Below are positions 1 through 5,528 of a stretch of 5,528 nucleotides of DNA, piece by piece; position 1 is the first letter of the stretch, and each line of letters starts with the position of its first letter. The stretch spans positions 1-5,528 of the forward strand of contig NZ_DYZA01000084.1 in NCBI RefSeq assembly GCF_020741395.1, read 5' to 3'. Source of the DNA: Mailhella massiliensis. Its GTDB lineage: Bacteria; Desulfobacterota; Desulfovibrionia; Desulfovibrionales; Desulfovibrionaceae. Position numbers and translations under genes: made by a program. Below the pieces are notes generated by a model, which ran no database searches, was not told where the DNA came from, and saw only the letters and a list, made by a program, of their open reading frames with translations.

Positions 1-61
1 AGCCCTGCGCTGAGGGGACAAGGCGCGAAGGCGGGGAAGCTTTTTCGTCATTTCAAGGAAG

Positions 62-77
62 CCTGCCGAAGGGCAGG
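62..77. other. Small perfect hairpin
   Basis: CCTGCC (62-67) and GGCAGG (72-77) pair around GAAG. No T-run follows on either strand, so it is not a standard terminator. Confidence 0.4.
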
Positions 78-81
78 GCGT

Positions 82-100
82 CTTTCCCGTGAGGAGGGGA
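82..100 (+). repeat. Repeat copy A in the left non-coding stretch
   Basis: CTTTCCCGTGAGG followed by A and GGGGA. The first 13 bases are identical to those at 322-334, and the whole differs from copy B by one inserted A. GGCAGGGC precedes both copies (72-79 and 301-308). A weaker relative, TTCGTCGTGAGGGAGGG, lies near 258-274. Confidence 0.5.
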
Positions 101-130
101 AGCGGCCCTTTTCCGGCGAGGGCGCAAGCG

Positions 131-149
131 GGGAAAGGCATGTTTTCCC
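131..149. other. Small hairpin after repeat copy A
   Basis: GGGAAA (131-136) and TTTCCC (144-149) pair around a 7-nt loop. The matching place after copy B has GGAA (381-384) and TTCC (389-392) around GTAT, so pairing is kept while the loop differs. Function unknown. Confidence 0.35.
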
Positions 150-321
150 GGCCGGGCGAAGCGTCCGCCTTTGCCGCCGGAACTTCGGGCCGTCTGTGCC
201 GTGAGCCTTGGACGCCCCGCCTGCCGGGGTGAGGCTTTTCCCCCGGGGAATCGTTTTTTCGTCGTGAGGGAGGGCGTTTTTCAGCCCCCGGGTTCTCTCC
301 GGCAGGGCTGTGCATGAGAGC

Positions 322-339
322 CTTTCCCGTGAGGGGGGA
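322..339 (+). repeat. Repeat copy B in the left non-coding stretch
   Basis: Second copy of the CTTTCCCGTGAGG element, 240 nt from copy A. About 50 bases further on, both copies are followed by a small GGAA/TTCC hairpin (near 131-149 after A, 381-392 after B), suggesting that a longer unit was duplicated and has diverged. Confidence 0.5.
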
Positions 340-555
340 CTGCCTTCCGGGCGCCGCGCCTTCGGAAGCGGCCTTGCGGGGGAAGTATTTCCGGCGCGGG
401 CTCATGCAGGCAGGGCATTTTCCCCGCCCTTTGGGGGCCCGGCAAAGCGTGGAGGGGCCGTCCCCACGCCGCAGGGCCCGGACGGCCCCGGAGGGATGGA
501 CGGAGCTTACGGCAGCCTCATGCCGCAGCCCTCTTCCGGCAGGCATGGGAACAAA

Positions 556-587
556 GAATCCCGGCTCTTTCTCAAGGGCCGGGATTC
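556..587 (-). terminator. Hairpin terminator after qrcD, possibly bidirectional
   Basis: Perfect arms GAATCCCGGC (556-565) and GCCGGGATTC (578-587) form ten pairs. Four further pairs (566-569 with 574-577, one G-T wobble) leave a TCTC loop at 570-573. It begins 30 nt after the qrcD stop. In the operon direction the stem is followed by TTTGTT, a modest U-tract, and preceded by six A. On the plus strand the stem is followed by ATG and then six T (591-596), a somewhat better tract. The position makes it the operon terminator; action on the plus strand is possible, but no plus-strand gene is seen upstream. Confidence 0.8.
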
Positions 588-616
588 ATGTTTTTTGAAG
601 CTCCGTTTTGCCGGGC

Positions 617-1867
617 TTAGGCCTTCTTATTCAGCTCCACTTCCTGCGGGAACATGGGCGTGTAGCGGTAGGCCAGGGAAAGCACCATGGCCGCGTAGGC
701 GAACACGAGGAAGCAGCTCGCCCATTCCGCCCAGTTGGGCGCGTAGGTGTACCAGGAGTCGAAGGGCATCACGGGGATAGCCAGGCCCTGCACGGTGAGC
801 AGGTAACGGTTGAGGGTGATGCTCGTGCAGGTGGCGAGGAGCATGAGGTAGAAGATCCACGGCTTTTCGCGCAGAGGCTTGATGAGCAGCACCACCATGG
901 GAATGATGAGGAAGGCGTGTTCCAGCCAGAACAGCCACTTGCCGTAGATCCAGCCGTGGAACATCTCATCAAAGGTGAGGCCCTGCGAAGCCAGCATATC
1001 GGTGGCCCAGTACCAGCTGTCCAGGCACTTGAACACCGTGTACACGATGAGCATGGTACCGCCCACCTTGCCCATGAGCTGCTTCACATTCCAGCTCACC
1101 AGCTTGCGGCCGGACATTTTTTCCATGAGCGTGCACACGAGCACGGTGAACATGGGGCCGGAAGCAACGGCGGAGAGCACGAAGAGGAAGAAGGTCCAGG
1201 GCCAGATGAAGAAGCCTTCGCGGAACAGGTAGGGGCGGCCGAAAAGCACGCCGTACATGCCGCCCAGGGAGCCCTGGTGGAAGGTGGAAAGGAACGCACC
1301 TATGCCCGCGAAAATGGGCATGTACACATGGAAGTTGTGCGCCAGGGCGTGGATGAAGGGGCGCTTCATGAGCCGGCGGTTCTCCAGCACCAGCGGTACG
1401 AACTCAAGGATGAGCACGATGCAGTAGCAGGTGATGCAGAAAATAACTTCCGTGAGCATGGAGTGCACGTTGGGGTACCAGTAACCGAACCAGCAGCGGA
1501 TGGGCTGGCCGATATCGAGCACCAGGATCATCATGGCGCCGGTGTAGCACAGAAAGCCGATTACCGCGGCGAGGTTCACGATGTTCTTGAGCTCGTCGAT
1601 ATTGAGGATGTAGCGGAGCGCGCCCGTGAAGAACGCGCCTGCGCCGAGGGCGATGACGGCAAGGTCGAAGGTGATCCAGAGGCCGAAGCCGAAGTAGTCG
1701 TCCATGCCGGTTTCCCCCAGGCCGAAGCCCAGGATCCGCACGGCGGCATACAGCCCCCAGAGGAAGACCACACCGAGGATAGCCATCCATCCCGTGAACT
1801 TTGTCAGAGAGCAGCGCTCGCACCCTTCCGGGAAGAGCTCCGCGTCAACAGGTTTGCTGTAATCCAT
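617..1867 (-). CDS. qrcD: QrcD, NrfD/PsrC-type integral membrane quinone-reducing subunit of Qrc
   Basis: This 416-residue membrane protein belongs to the NrfD/PsrC/HybB family and is expected to hold the menaquinone site. I count about ten hydrophobic segments, including approximately 27-46, 61-87, 96-118, 137-161, 179-197 and 219-247, with four more between about 258 and 405. Family-like landmarks are DIGQP at 118-122, Glu140 at the start of the fourth segment, and HQGSLGG at 197-203; Asp118, Glu140 and His197 are candidates for proton transfer or quinone binding, by analogy only. The N-terminus has a Cys16-Cys19 pair (CERC) that is not a haem motif. The ATG at 1867 is 3 nt after the qrcC TAG, and its AGGGG ribosome site lies inside the end of qrcC, so the two are likely coupled. 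It is the last gene, followed by a hairpin 30 nt after its TAA. QrcD-like is preferred over NrfD of nitrite reductase because of the other three genes. Confidence 0.93.
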   Translation of the reverse strand: MDYSKPVDAELFPEGCERCSLTKFTGWMAILGVVFLWGLYAAVRILGFGLGETGMDDYFGFGLWITFDLAVIALGAGAFFTGALRYILNIDELKNIVNLAAVIGFLCYTGAMMILVLDIGQPIRCWFGYWYPNVHSMLTEVIFCITCYCIVLILEFVPLVLENRRLMKRPFIHALAHNFHVYMPIFAGIGAFLSTFHQGSLGGMYGVLFGRPYLFREGFFIWPWTFFLFVLSAVASGPMFTVLVCTLMEKMSGRKLVSWNVKQLMGKVGGTMLIVYTVFKCLDSWYWATDMLASQGLTFDEMFHGWIYGKWLFWLEHAFLIIPMVVLLIKPLREKPWIFYLMLLATCTSITLNRYLLTVQGLAIPVMPFDSWYTYAPNWAEWASCFLVFAYAAMVLSLAYRYTPMFPQEVELNKKA

Positions 1868-1870
1868 AAC

Positions 1871-2656
1871 CTACCCCTGCTTTCTGGCTTCGCCGGTCTT
1901 TTCGTTTTCGAGATAGTTGTCGCCTTCGCGGCGCACCCATTCGCGCTTGCTGATGTAGTACACCTGGGGATCGGTCCCCAGGCGCTCCAGCAGGCGGAAG
2001 GCGTAGGGGCTCCTGATGAGCTCATGCACCTTGTGGGCCGGGTTGTTCAGGTCGCCGAAGGTAATGGCCCCGTTGGGGCAGGCTTCCGTGCAGGCGGTGA
2101 TGTACGCGCCGTCCGGCAGGTTCATGGGGTCGCGCCCTTCGGCCGCGGCCTTTTCCTGCGCCTTCATGAAGCGGTGATGGCAGAAGGAGCATTTCTCCAC
2201 CACGCCGCGCATGCGCGTGGACACGTCGGGCGTGAGGGCCTGGGCCAGGTCGCCCGGCCACTTCGGGTCGTACCAGTTGAAGTAACGGGCATGGTAAGGG
2301 CACGAGGCCATGCAGTACCGGCAGCCTATGCAGCGGGGCGGTATCTGGCTCACGATGCCGCCTTCCTCGCGCTTGTCCGTGGCTATGACCGGGCATACCG
2401 ACACGCAGGAGGGCTTGCCGCACTGCATGCAGGGCCGGGGCAGATAGGCCACTTCATGATCCGGGAAGGGCTTGTGGTTGGAGAGGCGGAACACCGTAAG
2501 CCAGTTGAGCGAGCGCAGCTTGTTGCTGCCGTCCACGGCCGGGGCCACGTTGTTTTCCGCCTGGCAGGCCACCATGCACGCGCCGCAGCCCGTGCACTTG
2601 TCGATATCAATGACCATGCCCCACTTTATCTTGAATTCCTTGACTTCAGAAGACAT
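1871..2656 (-). CDS. qrcC: QrcC, four-cluster ferredoxin-like iron-sulfur subunit of Qrc
   Basis: This 261-residue protein is the electron wire between the cytochrome and the membrane quinone site. It shows four cysteine groups in the pattern of the NrfC/PsrB/DmsB family: C21-C24-C27-C31, C76-C79-C84-C88, C109-C112-C115-C119, and C156-C159 with C189-C193. All sixteen cysteines are present, so four cubane clusters are possible; whether one is a [3Fe-4S] cluster cannot be read from sequence. There is no signal peptide. Co-export with the Tat-signal-bearing QrcB is the likely route, as in related complexes (inference). Residues after about 204 form a C-terminal tail with no cysteines that may contact QrcD. 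The ATG at 2656 lies 10 nt after the qrcB stop, and the G-rich Shine-Dalgarno overlaps that TAG, suggesting translational coupling. Confidence 0.94.
   Translation of the reverse strand: MSSEVKEFKIKWGMVIDIDKCTGCGACMVACQAENNVAPAVDGSNKLRSLNWLTVFRLSNHKPFPDHEVAYLPRPCMQCGKPSCVSVCPVIATDKREEGGIVSQIPPRCIGCRYCMASCPYHARYFNWYDPKWPGDLAQALTPDVSTRMRGVVEKCSFCHHRFMKAQEKAAAEGRDPMNLPDGAYITACTEACPNGAITFGDLNNPAHKVHELIRSPYAFRLLERLGTDPQVYYISKREWVRREGDNYLENEKTGEARKQG
1874..1878 (-). promoter_or_regulatory. qrcD ribosome binding site inside the end of qrcC
   Basis: AGGGG lies within the last codons of qrcC, six bases before the qrcD ATG. The qrcC TAG and the qrcD ATG are only 3 nt apart, which suggests translational coupling. 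Confidence 0.6.
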
Positions 2657-2660
2657 CAGA

Positions 2661-2669
2661 ACCCCCCTA
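2661..2669 (-). promoter_or_regulatory. qrcC ribosome binding site overlapping the qrcB stop
   Basis: The transcript reads TAGGGGGGT: the qrcB stop codon TAG runs directly into the G-rich Shine-Dalgarno, five bases before the qrcC ATG. Ribosomes ending on qrcB would sit over the qrcC start, which favours coupled synthesis of the two partner subunits. Confidence 0.65.
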
Positions 2670-4739
2670 TGCCCTTGCGGCCTTTACGCCCGCCAGGCCC
2701 CAGACCGGCAAGCCGGTGCCGGGTTCTCTGCAAACGCTGGTCAGCGCCAGAACATTCGCGCCCTTGCCCTTGCTGAACTCATCGAAGGCCGTGTGGCCGA
2801 GTCCGGCCACCAGCGAGACGGTATCGGGCAGGATGCCTTCAAAAATGGCGGCAACCACGGTGATTTCCACATTGTTCCCGGCGACCAGCCTGACAAGGTC
2901 CCCGGCTTTTACCTTGAGTTTCGCGGCGGTTGCGCCGTTCATCTGCGCCACGCTGTACCGGCCCTTGAGCTGGTAGTCGGTGACGACCTTGGTGGCGAAG
3001 GGCGGTATGGCCGTCTGCGGCGTGCCTACGGCAAGCACCGTCACCGGGGCGACCTGAAGATCGCCGTCCGCGCCGGGGGCAGAGGCAGCCTTGCGTATGG
3101 CTTCCCAGTTGTAGAAGAGCGGGGAAACCGGGGCGTCGAAACCGGCCACATGCACCTTGCCTTCTTCCAGCATGGCGCGGAAGGGGGCGCCCAGGGCGTA
3201 GGCATGCTTGTAGAGGAGCTCCGGCATGTCCTTCACGCCGAGTTCCAGGCCGAGTTCCTGCGCAAGGGCGATGAAGAGTTCGCCCGCGCTGCGCGCGTTT
3301 TCAAAGGGCCTGGCCACGGGGCGGGCCAGCGCGTAAGTCACGCGGCCGGAGCCGTAGGGCGTCTGCACGTCGTCGAAGGCTTCCATGCCGAGGGCGGCGG
3401 GAAGCACCAGGTCGCACGACTCGCAGGTTTCGCTCATGAAGCTCGCCACGGCCACGGAGAAGCCCGCCTTGGCGATGGTCTCCTTCACGCCGGAATCGGC
3501 GGGGAGGGCGTAGACCGGGTTCGCCGCGTACACGAGGAGGAAGGCGGGCGCCGCGGCCTTGCCTGCGGCCACGGCCTGCGTGTAGTCCACCAGGTTCTTT
3601 TTGATGGTGGCGCGGTATGCGGCGGCATGGTCCACCACGGCAACGGGGAAGGGCATGTCCACCATGCCGCCCTGCCGGTTCACGCTGCCGAGCAGCATGT
3701 TCAGGGCTACGGCCGCCATGACGGGGCCTGCCGCGCCGCCGGAACCCAGGGCGGAGCCTGCAATGACCAGCGGGCGCTTGGCGGCGACGAGCATTTTCGC
3801 CGCTTCCTCAAGGCGCGCTGCGGGCACGCCGGTGATGGAGGCGACCTTCTCGGGCGTGTAGGCCTCGGCGAAGGCGGCGAAGTTGCCGAGCCCGGCGGCG
3901 AAGTTCTTTTTCCCCGCCTTGATGAGCAGGCGGGCAAGGCCCAGCATGAGGGCCATGTCGGTGCCGCTTTTCATGGGCAGCCAGAGATCCGCGCCTGCGG
4001 CGGTGTTGTTCTGCACCGCTCCGGCATAGAGGAGTTTCTGCGTGGCCTCCCCGGCCACGGGATGCGTGCGGTTGAAGAGGCTCCGGTTGGCGGCCACCAC
4101 GCCCCAGCTTTCCAGCACGGGGGCGCCCACGGCGAGGATGCAGTCGCTGCCTTCCATGTCGTAGCCGAGGCGGCCCTGCCCGCCCATGGCCTCCCAGGCC
4201 AGCGCGGCCGGCTGTTCGTCGCCGGGCATGAAGTAGAAGTCGGAAGAGCCTTTCTGGTTCAGCATCGAAGAGAGCACTTCATTGATGCTGGAGGTCGGGT
4301 CGCCGGAGACGGCGGCCACGGAAGAACCCGCAGCCTGCATCTTTTCCTTGAGCAGGCGTTCGGCCTCGGCCCAGGTGACGGCGACGTACGCGCCGTCGGC
4401 AGAGCGGCGCAGCGGGGTCTTGATGCGCGCGGGGCTGACGCGGAGCTCGGCTTCGGCGGCGGCGAGGGCGGTGATCGCCCCGTGCGTCACGGGGTTGTTC
4501 CTATCGCCGACGGTACGCACGGGCGTGCCCGAAACGGTGCGGACAAGAAAGCCCGTGCCCGAGGGGCAGAGCTTGCTCACCGTAGGCAGATACCGGCTTT
4601 CGCCCTTGGGCACGCGCGGTATCCAGCCCCAGTTCTGCGTCCAGTACACGGCGTCGTAAAGGGTGTTCCAGATGATGGGAGACGCCACGAGGCCCACGGT
4701 CCCGCCGGCGGCAAATTTAAGAAATCCTCGTCTGTCCAT
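2667..4739 (-). CDS. qrcB: QrcB, molybdopterin-oxidoreductase-like periplasmic subunit of Qrc, predicted non-catalytic
   Basis: This 690-residue protein belongs to the DMSO-reductase/molybdopterin oxidoreductase superfamily. It opens with a Tat signal, RRGFLK at residues 3-8, followed by a short hydrophobic stretch to about 24, which predicts export in folded form. No clear AXA cleavage site follows, so the segment may stay as an anchor. Active relatives bind a [4Fe-4S] cluster through several N-terminal cysteines; here only Cys58 (LCPSGTGF) remains in that place. A C-terminal domain like the dinucleotide-binding fold runs from about 593 to 675. Known Qrc QrcB lacks molybdenum cofactor and is thought to be a structural subunit bridging QrcA and QrcC, and that role is inferred here. 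The ATG at 4739 has GAGG five bases upstream. A catalytic thiosulfate- or polysulfide-reductase role is unlikely given the lost cysteines and the neighbouring multihaem cytochrome. Confidence 0.92.
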   Translation of the reverse strand: MDRRGFLKFAAGGTVGLVASPIIWNTLYDAVYWTQNWGWIPRVPKGESRYLPTVSKLCPSGTGFLVRTVSGTPVRTVGDRNNPVTHGAITALAAAEAELRVSPARIKTPLRRSADGAYVAVTWAEAERLLKEKMQAAGSSVAAVSGDPTSSINEVLSSMLNQKGSSDFYFMPGDEQPAALAWEAMGGQGRLGYDMEGSDCILAVGAPVLESWGVVAANRSLFNRTHPVAGEATQKLLYAGAVQNNTAAGADLWLPMKSGTDMALMLGLARLLIKAGKKNFAAGLGNFAAFAEAYTPEKVASITGVPAARLEEAAKMLVAAKRPLVIAGSALGSGGAAGPVMAAVALNMLLGSVNRQGGMVDMPFPVAVVDHAAAYRATIKKNLVDYTQAVAAGKAAAPAFLLVYAANPVYALPADSGVKETIAKAGFSVAVASFMSETCESCDLVLPAALGMEAFDDVQTPYGSGRVTYALARPVARPFENARSAGELFIALAQELGLELGVKDMPELLYKHAYALGAPFRAMLEEGKVHVAGFDAPVSPLFYNWEAIRKAASAPGADGDLQVAPVTVLAVGTPQTAIPPFATKVVTDYQLKGRYSVAQMNGATAAKLKVKAGDLVRLVAGNNVEITVVAAIFEGILPDTVSLVAGLGHTAFDEFSKGKGANVLALTSVCREPGTGLPVWGLAGVKAARA

Positions 4740-4757
4740 GATTTCCTCGCTTTTGCC

Positions 4758-5393
4758 TTACTTGTGGCAGGTGAAGCAGGCGTTGCTGGCGTTGGTGTTG
4801 CCCATGGCCATATGTTCGGCATGGCAGCGTTCGCACCCCCACATCAGCATGGTGTTTTCGGAGTAGCCCGAAAGCCTGTTTTCCCGGTAAACGGGGGGGA
4901 CGTCCGTTTCGGCCACGTTCAGGTGGCAGCGCGAACAGAACGCGGCGATTTCCTTCGGCCCCTTCAGCTCGGCCAGCGGGCCGAAGTGAAGGACGTGGCT
5001 GAAGAACACGTTGTCGGGCTGCTTCTGATAGATCAGCCATTCGGACTTGATCTCCCTGCCGGTCTGGACGTATTCGCGGACGAAACGCGCCTCTTCAGGG
5101 TCGGATCCCAGAATCGTCGAATGACATTCGGCGCACTGGGCGGTAGTGGGCGTCCCGCTGAAGGTGCCGTCGGCGCGCACAAAATGGCACTGCTCACAGG
5201 TCATGCCCTGATTCTGCACATGCTCGACGTGGCTGAAGGCGATGGGCTGCCTTTTAGTTTCCTTCATAAGGTTGGGCAGAACCCACCATCCCAGAATAAG
5301 GGCCACGACCAGCCCCACGACAAACGCGCCCCAGCCGCAGCAGCATTTCTTCGCCGCATTCGCCGGTGTGGTTGTGTTGTTCCTCTCCTCCAT
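4758..5393 (-). CDS. qrcA: QrcA, membrane-anchored multihaem cytochrome c of the Qrc menaquinone reductase complex
   Basis: QrcA is the electron-entry subunit: it takes electrons from periplasmic cytochrome c3 and passes them to the Fe-S subunit. The chosen protein has 211 residues. It starts with a short polar N-terminus, a Cys17-Cys18-Cys19 run, and one membrane segment at about 21-42 acting as an uncleaved anchor, with the rest in the periplasm. Five CXXCH haem c sites are visible, starting at Cys66, 87, 153, 187 and 206; the last ends one residue before the C-terminus. Two FSHVxH motifs (about 53-58 and 131-136) could supply distal His ligands. The ATG at 5393 is preferred because GAGG lies 7 nt upstream. 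An in-frame ATG at 5495 would add 34 residues but has no ribosome site and crosses the leader hairpin. The gene is first in the operon, 18 nt before qrcB. Qrc cytochromes are usually described as hexahaem, so one site is not accounted for. The family call is firm. Confidence 0.93.
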   Translation of the reverse strand: MEERNNTTTPANAAKKCCCGWGAFVVGLVVALILGWWVLPNLMKETKRQPIAFSHVEHVQNQGMTCEQCHFVRADGTFSGTPTTAQCAECHSTILGSDPEEARFVREYVQTGREIKSEWLIYQKQPDNVFFSHVLHFGPLAELKGPKEIAAFCSRCHLNVAETDVPPVYRENRLSGYSENTMLMWGCERCHAEHMAMGNTNASNACFTCHK

Positions 5394-5400
5394 CCCGATG

Positions 5401-5404
5401 CCTC
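5401..5404 (-). promoter_or_regulatory. Ribosome binding site deciding the qrcA start
   Basis: GAGG lies 7 nt before the ATG at 5393 and supports that start over the in-frame ATG at 5495. A complementary CCTC (5417-5414) lies 9 nt upstream in the transcript and could pair with it, but four pairs would be weak. Confidence 0.6.
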
Positions 5405-5440
5405 GTGCTGGTTGAGGTGATAAAAAAGGACAGTGCGCAT

Positions 5441-5459
5441 CTTCCGGCCGGGCCGGAAG
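5441..5459 (-). other. GC-rich hairpin in the qrcA leader
   Basis: Arms CTTCCGGC (5441-5448) and GCCGGAAG (5452-5459) pair perfectly around a three-base loop. In the transcript the stem is followed 13 nt later by six U. That spacing is too long for a standard intrinsic terminator, so a 5' end stabilising structure, a processing site or a terminator of an upstream transcript are all possible. Confidence 0.6.
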
Positions 5460-5470
5460 GGAGGCATGTC

Positions 5471-5510
5471 GGAACCGCCTGAAATTCCATGCCATTATGG
5501 TGACGGTTCC
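5471..5510. repeat. Inverted repeat upstream of qrcA, possible operator
   Basis: GGAACCG (5471-5477) and CGGTTCC (5504-5510) are exact reverse complements 26 nt apart. A second dyad overlaps the right arm: GTTC (5506-5509) and GAAC (5514-5517) around CAGT. A small palindrome CCATTATGG (5492-5500) lies between. The GGTTC/GAACC half-site therefore occurs three times in 47 bases. It matches no regulator site I recognise; the arms are short enough for chance to remain possible. Confidence 0.35.
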
Positions 5511-5528
5511 AGTGAACTCTGTTATATT

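Larger units (their letters stand above)
1..555. other. GC-rich stretch without a supported gene
   Basis: No reading frame here has a convincing start, ribosome site or recognisable protein. A plus-strand frame open from position 1 stops at about 203, and a plus-strand frame from 310 or 314 runs across the terminator and, in one case, into qrcD antisense; both look like low-complexity GC-rich translation. One minus-strand frame is free of stops over this stretch, but it reads like non-coding sequence and its ATGs (141, 51) lack good ribosome sites. The stretch has several short hairpins and a diverged internal repeat, listed separately. Confidence 0.55.
5394..5528 (-). promoter_or_regulatory. 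qrcA upstream region and leader
   Basis: These 135 bases lie before qrcA and run to the window edge. Read on the minus strand they hold, in order: TATAAC (5526-5521), a possible -10 whose -35 would be outside the window; CATAAT (5499-5494), another -10-like word without a good -35; an inverted repeat (5471-5510); a strong hairpin (5441-5459); a run of six T (5427-5422); and the ribosome site. No gene is seen. The exact promoter cannot be fixed from this sequence. Confidence 0.4.

Noticed and set aside
1..141. Possible start of a minus-strand gene running off the left edge (ATG at 141 or 51)
   Set aside because: The frame is open to the edge, but the fragment is short, lacks a convincing ribosome site and overlaps the repeat and hairpins.
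238..250. TTCCCCCGGGGAA dyad followed by TCGTTTTTT as a plus-strand terminator
   Set aside because: The dyad has only one central base, so a stable hairpin would lose its inner pairs, and no gene precedes it.
310..780. Plus-strand frames starting at 310 and 314
   Set aside because: They run through the terminator hairpin, and the longer enters qrcD antisense. Low-complexity Gly/Arg/Pro-rich translation and no good ribosome site.
608..2776. 722-codon open frame on the plus strand, antisense to qrcC and qrcD
   Set aside because: Same artefact: a His/Glu-rich translation without motifs, crossing several real gene boundaries on the other strand.
2472..5420. 982-codon open frame on the plus strand, antisense to qrcA and qrcB
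   Set aside because: It mirrors the codon bias of the GC-rich genes on the other strand. The translation is rich in His, Gly and Ala with no recognisable domain, and the opposite strand has clear family proteins.
5393..5495. N-terminal extension of QrcA from the ATG at 5495
   Set aside because: No ribosome site before it, the extension is Arg/Pro-rich without homologous features, and it crosses the leader hairpin; the ATG at 5393 has GAGG at good spacing.
5480..5496. Sigma-54-like site on the minus strand (TGGCAT then TTCAG)
   Set aside because: The -24 GG is present at about the right distance, but the essential -12 GC is replaced by CA.

Overview
The window holds one complete four-gene operon on the minus strand, read from high to low coordinates: qrcA (5393-4758), qrcB (4739-2667), qrcC (2656-1871) and qrcD (1867-617). 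Together they encode the Qrc menaquinone reductase complex (type I cytochrome c3:menaquinone oxidoreductase). The assignment rests on the gene order and on four matching protein types: a membrane-anchored multihaem cytochrome c, a Tat-exported molybdopterin-oxidoreductase-like protein without the usual N-terminal cluster cysteines, a 16-cysteine ferredoxin-like subunit, and an NrfD-type membrane protein. This order and the GC-rich coding sequence point to a sulfate- or sulfite-reducing bacterium of the Desulfovibrio group. The species cannot be told from the window.

Layout: 1-555 is GC-rich and holds no gene I can support. It contains small hairpins and a diverged internal repeat. A strong hairpin at 556-587 follows qrcD and is the likely operon terminator; its T-run is better on the plus strand, so it may work in both directions. 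From 617 to 5393 the four genes are packed with gaps of 18, 10 and 3 nt, and the last two start sites have Shine-Dalgarno sequences that overlap or lie within the preceding gene. The leader and promoter region of qrcA lies at 5394-5528. It carries a GC-rich hairpin, an inverted repeat and a weak -10 candidate; the window ends before any -35 can be seen.

How the parts work together: by established knowledge of Qrc, periplasmic hydrogenases and formate dehydrogenases reduce the soluble cytochrome c3, which passes electrons to QrcA. The electrons then move through the Fe-S clusters of QrcC to the QrcD membrane subunit, where menaquinone is reduced. QrcB is a structural relative of molybdoenzymes and is not expected to be catalytic. 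The menaquinol feeds the Qmo complex and adenylylsulfate reductase, giving an electrogenic redox loop.

The window is mainly a well-preserved copy of a known system. The points most worth checking are the five (not six) visible haem motifs in QrcA, its Cys-Cys-Cys run before the membrane anchor, the structured leader, and the repeated non-coding stretch at the left end. I found no evidence for an undescribed system.
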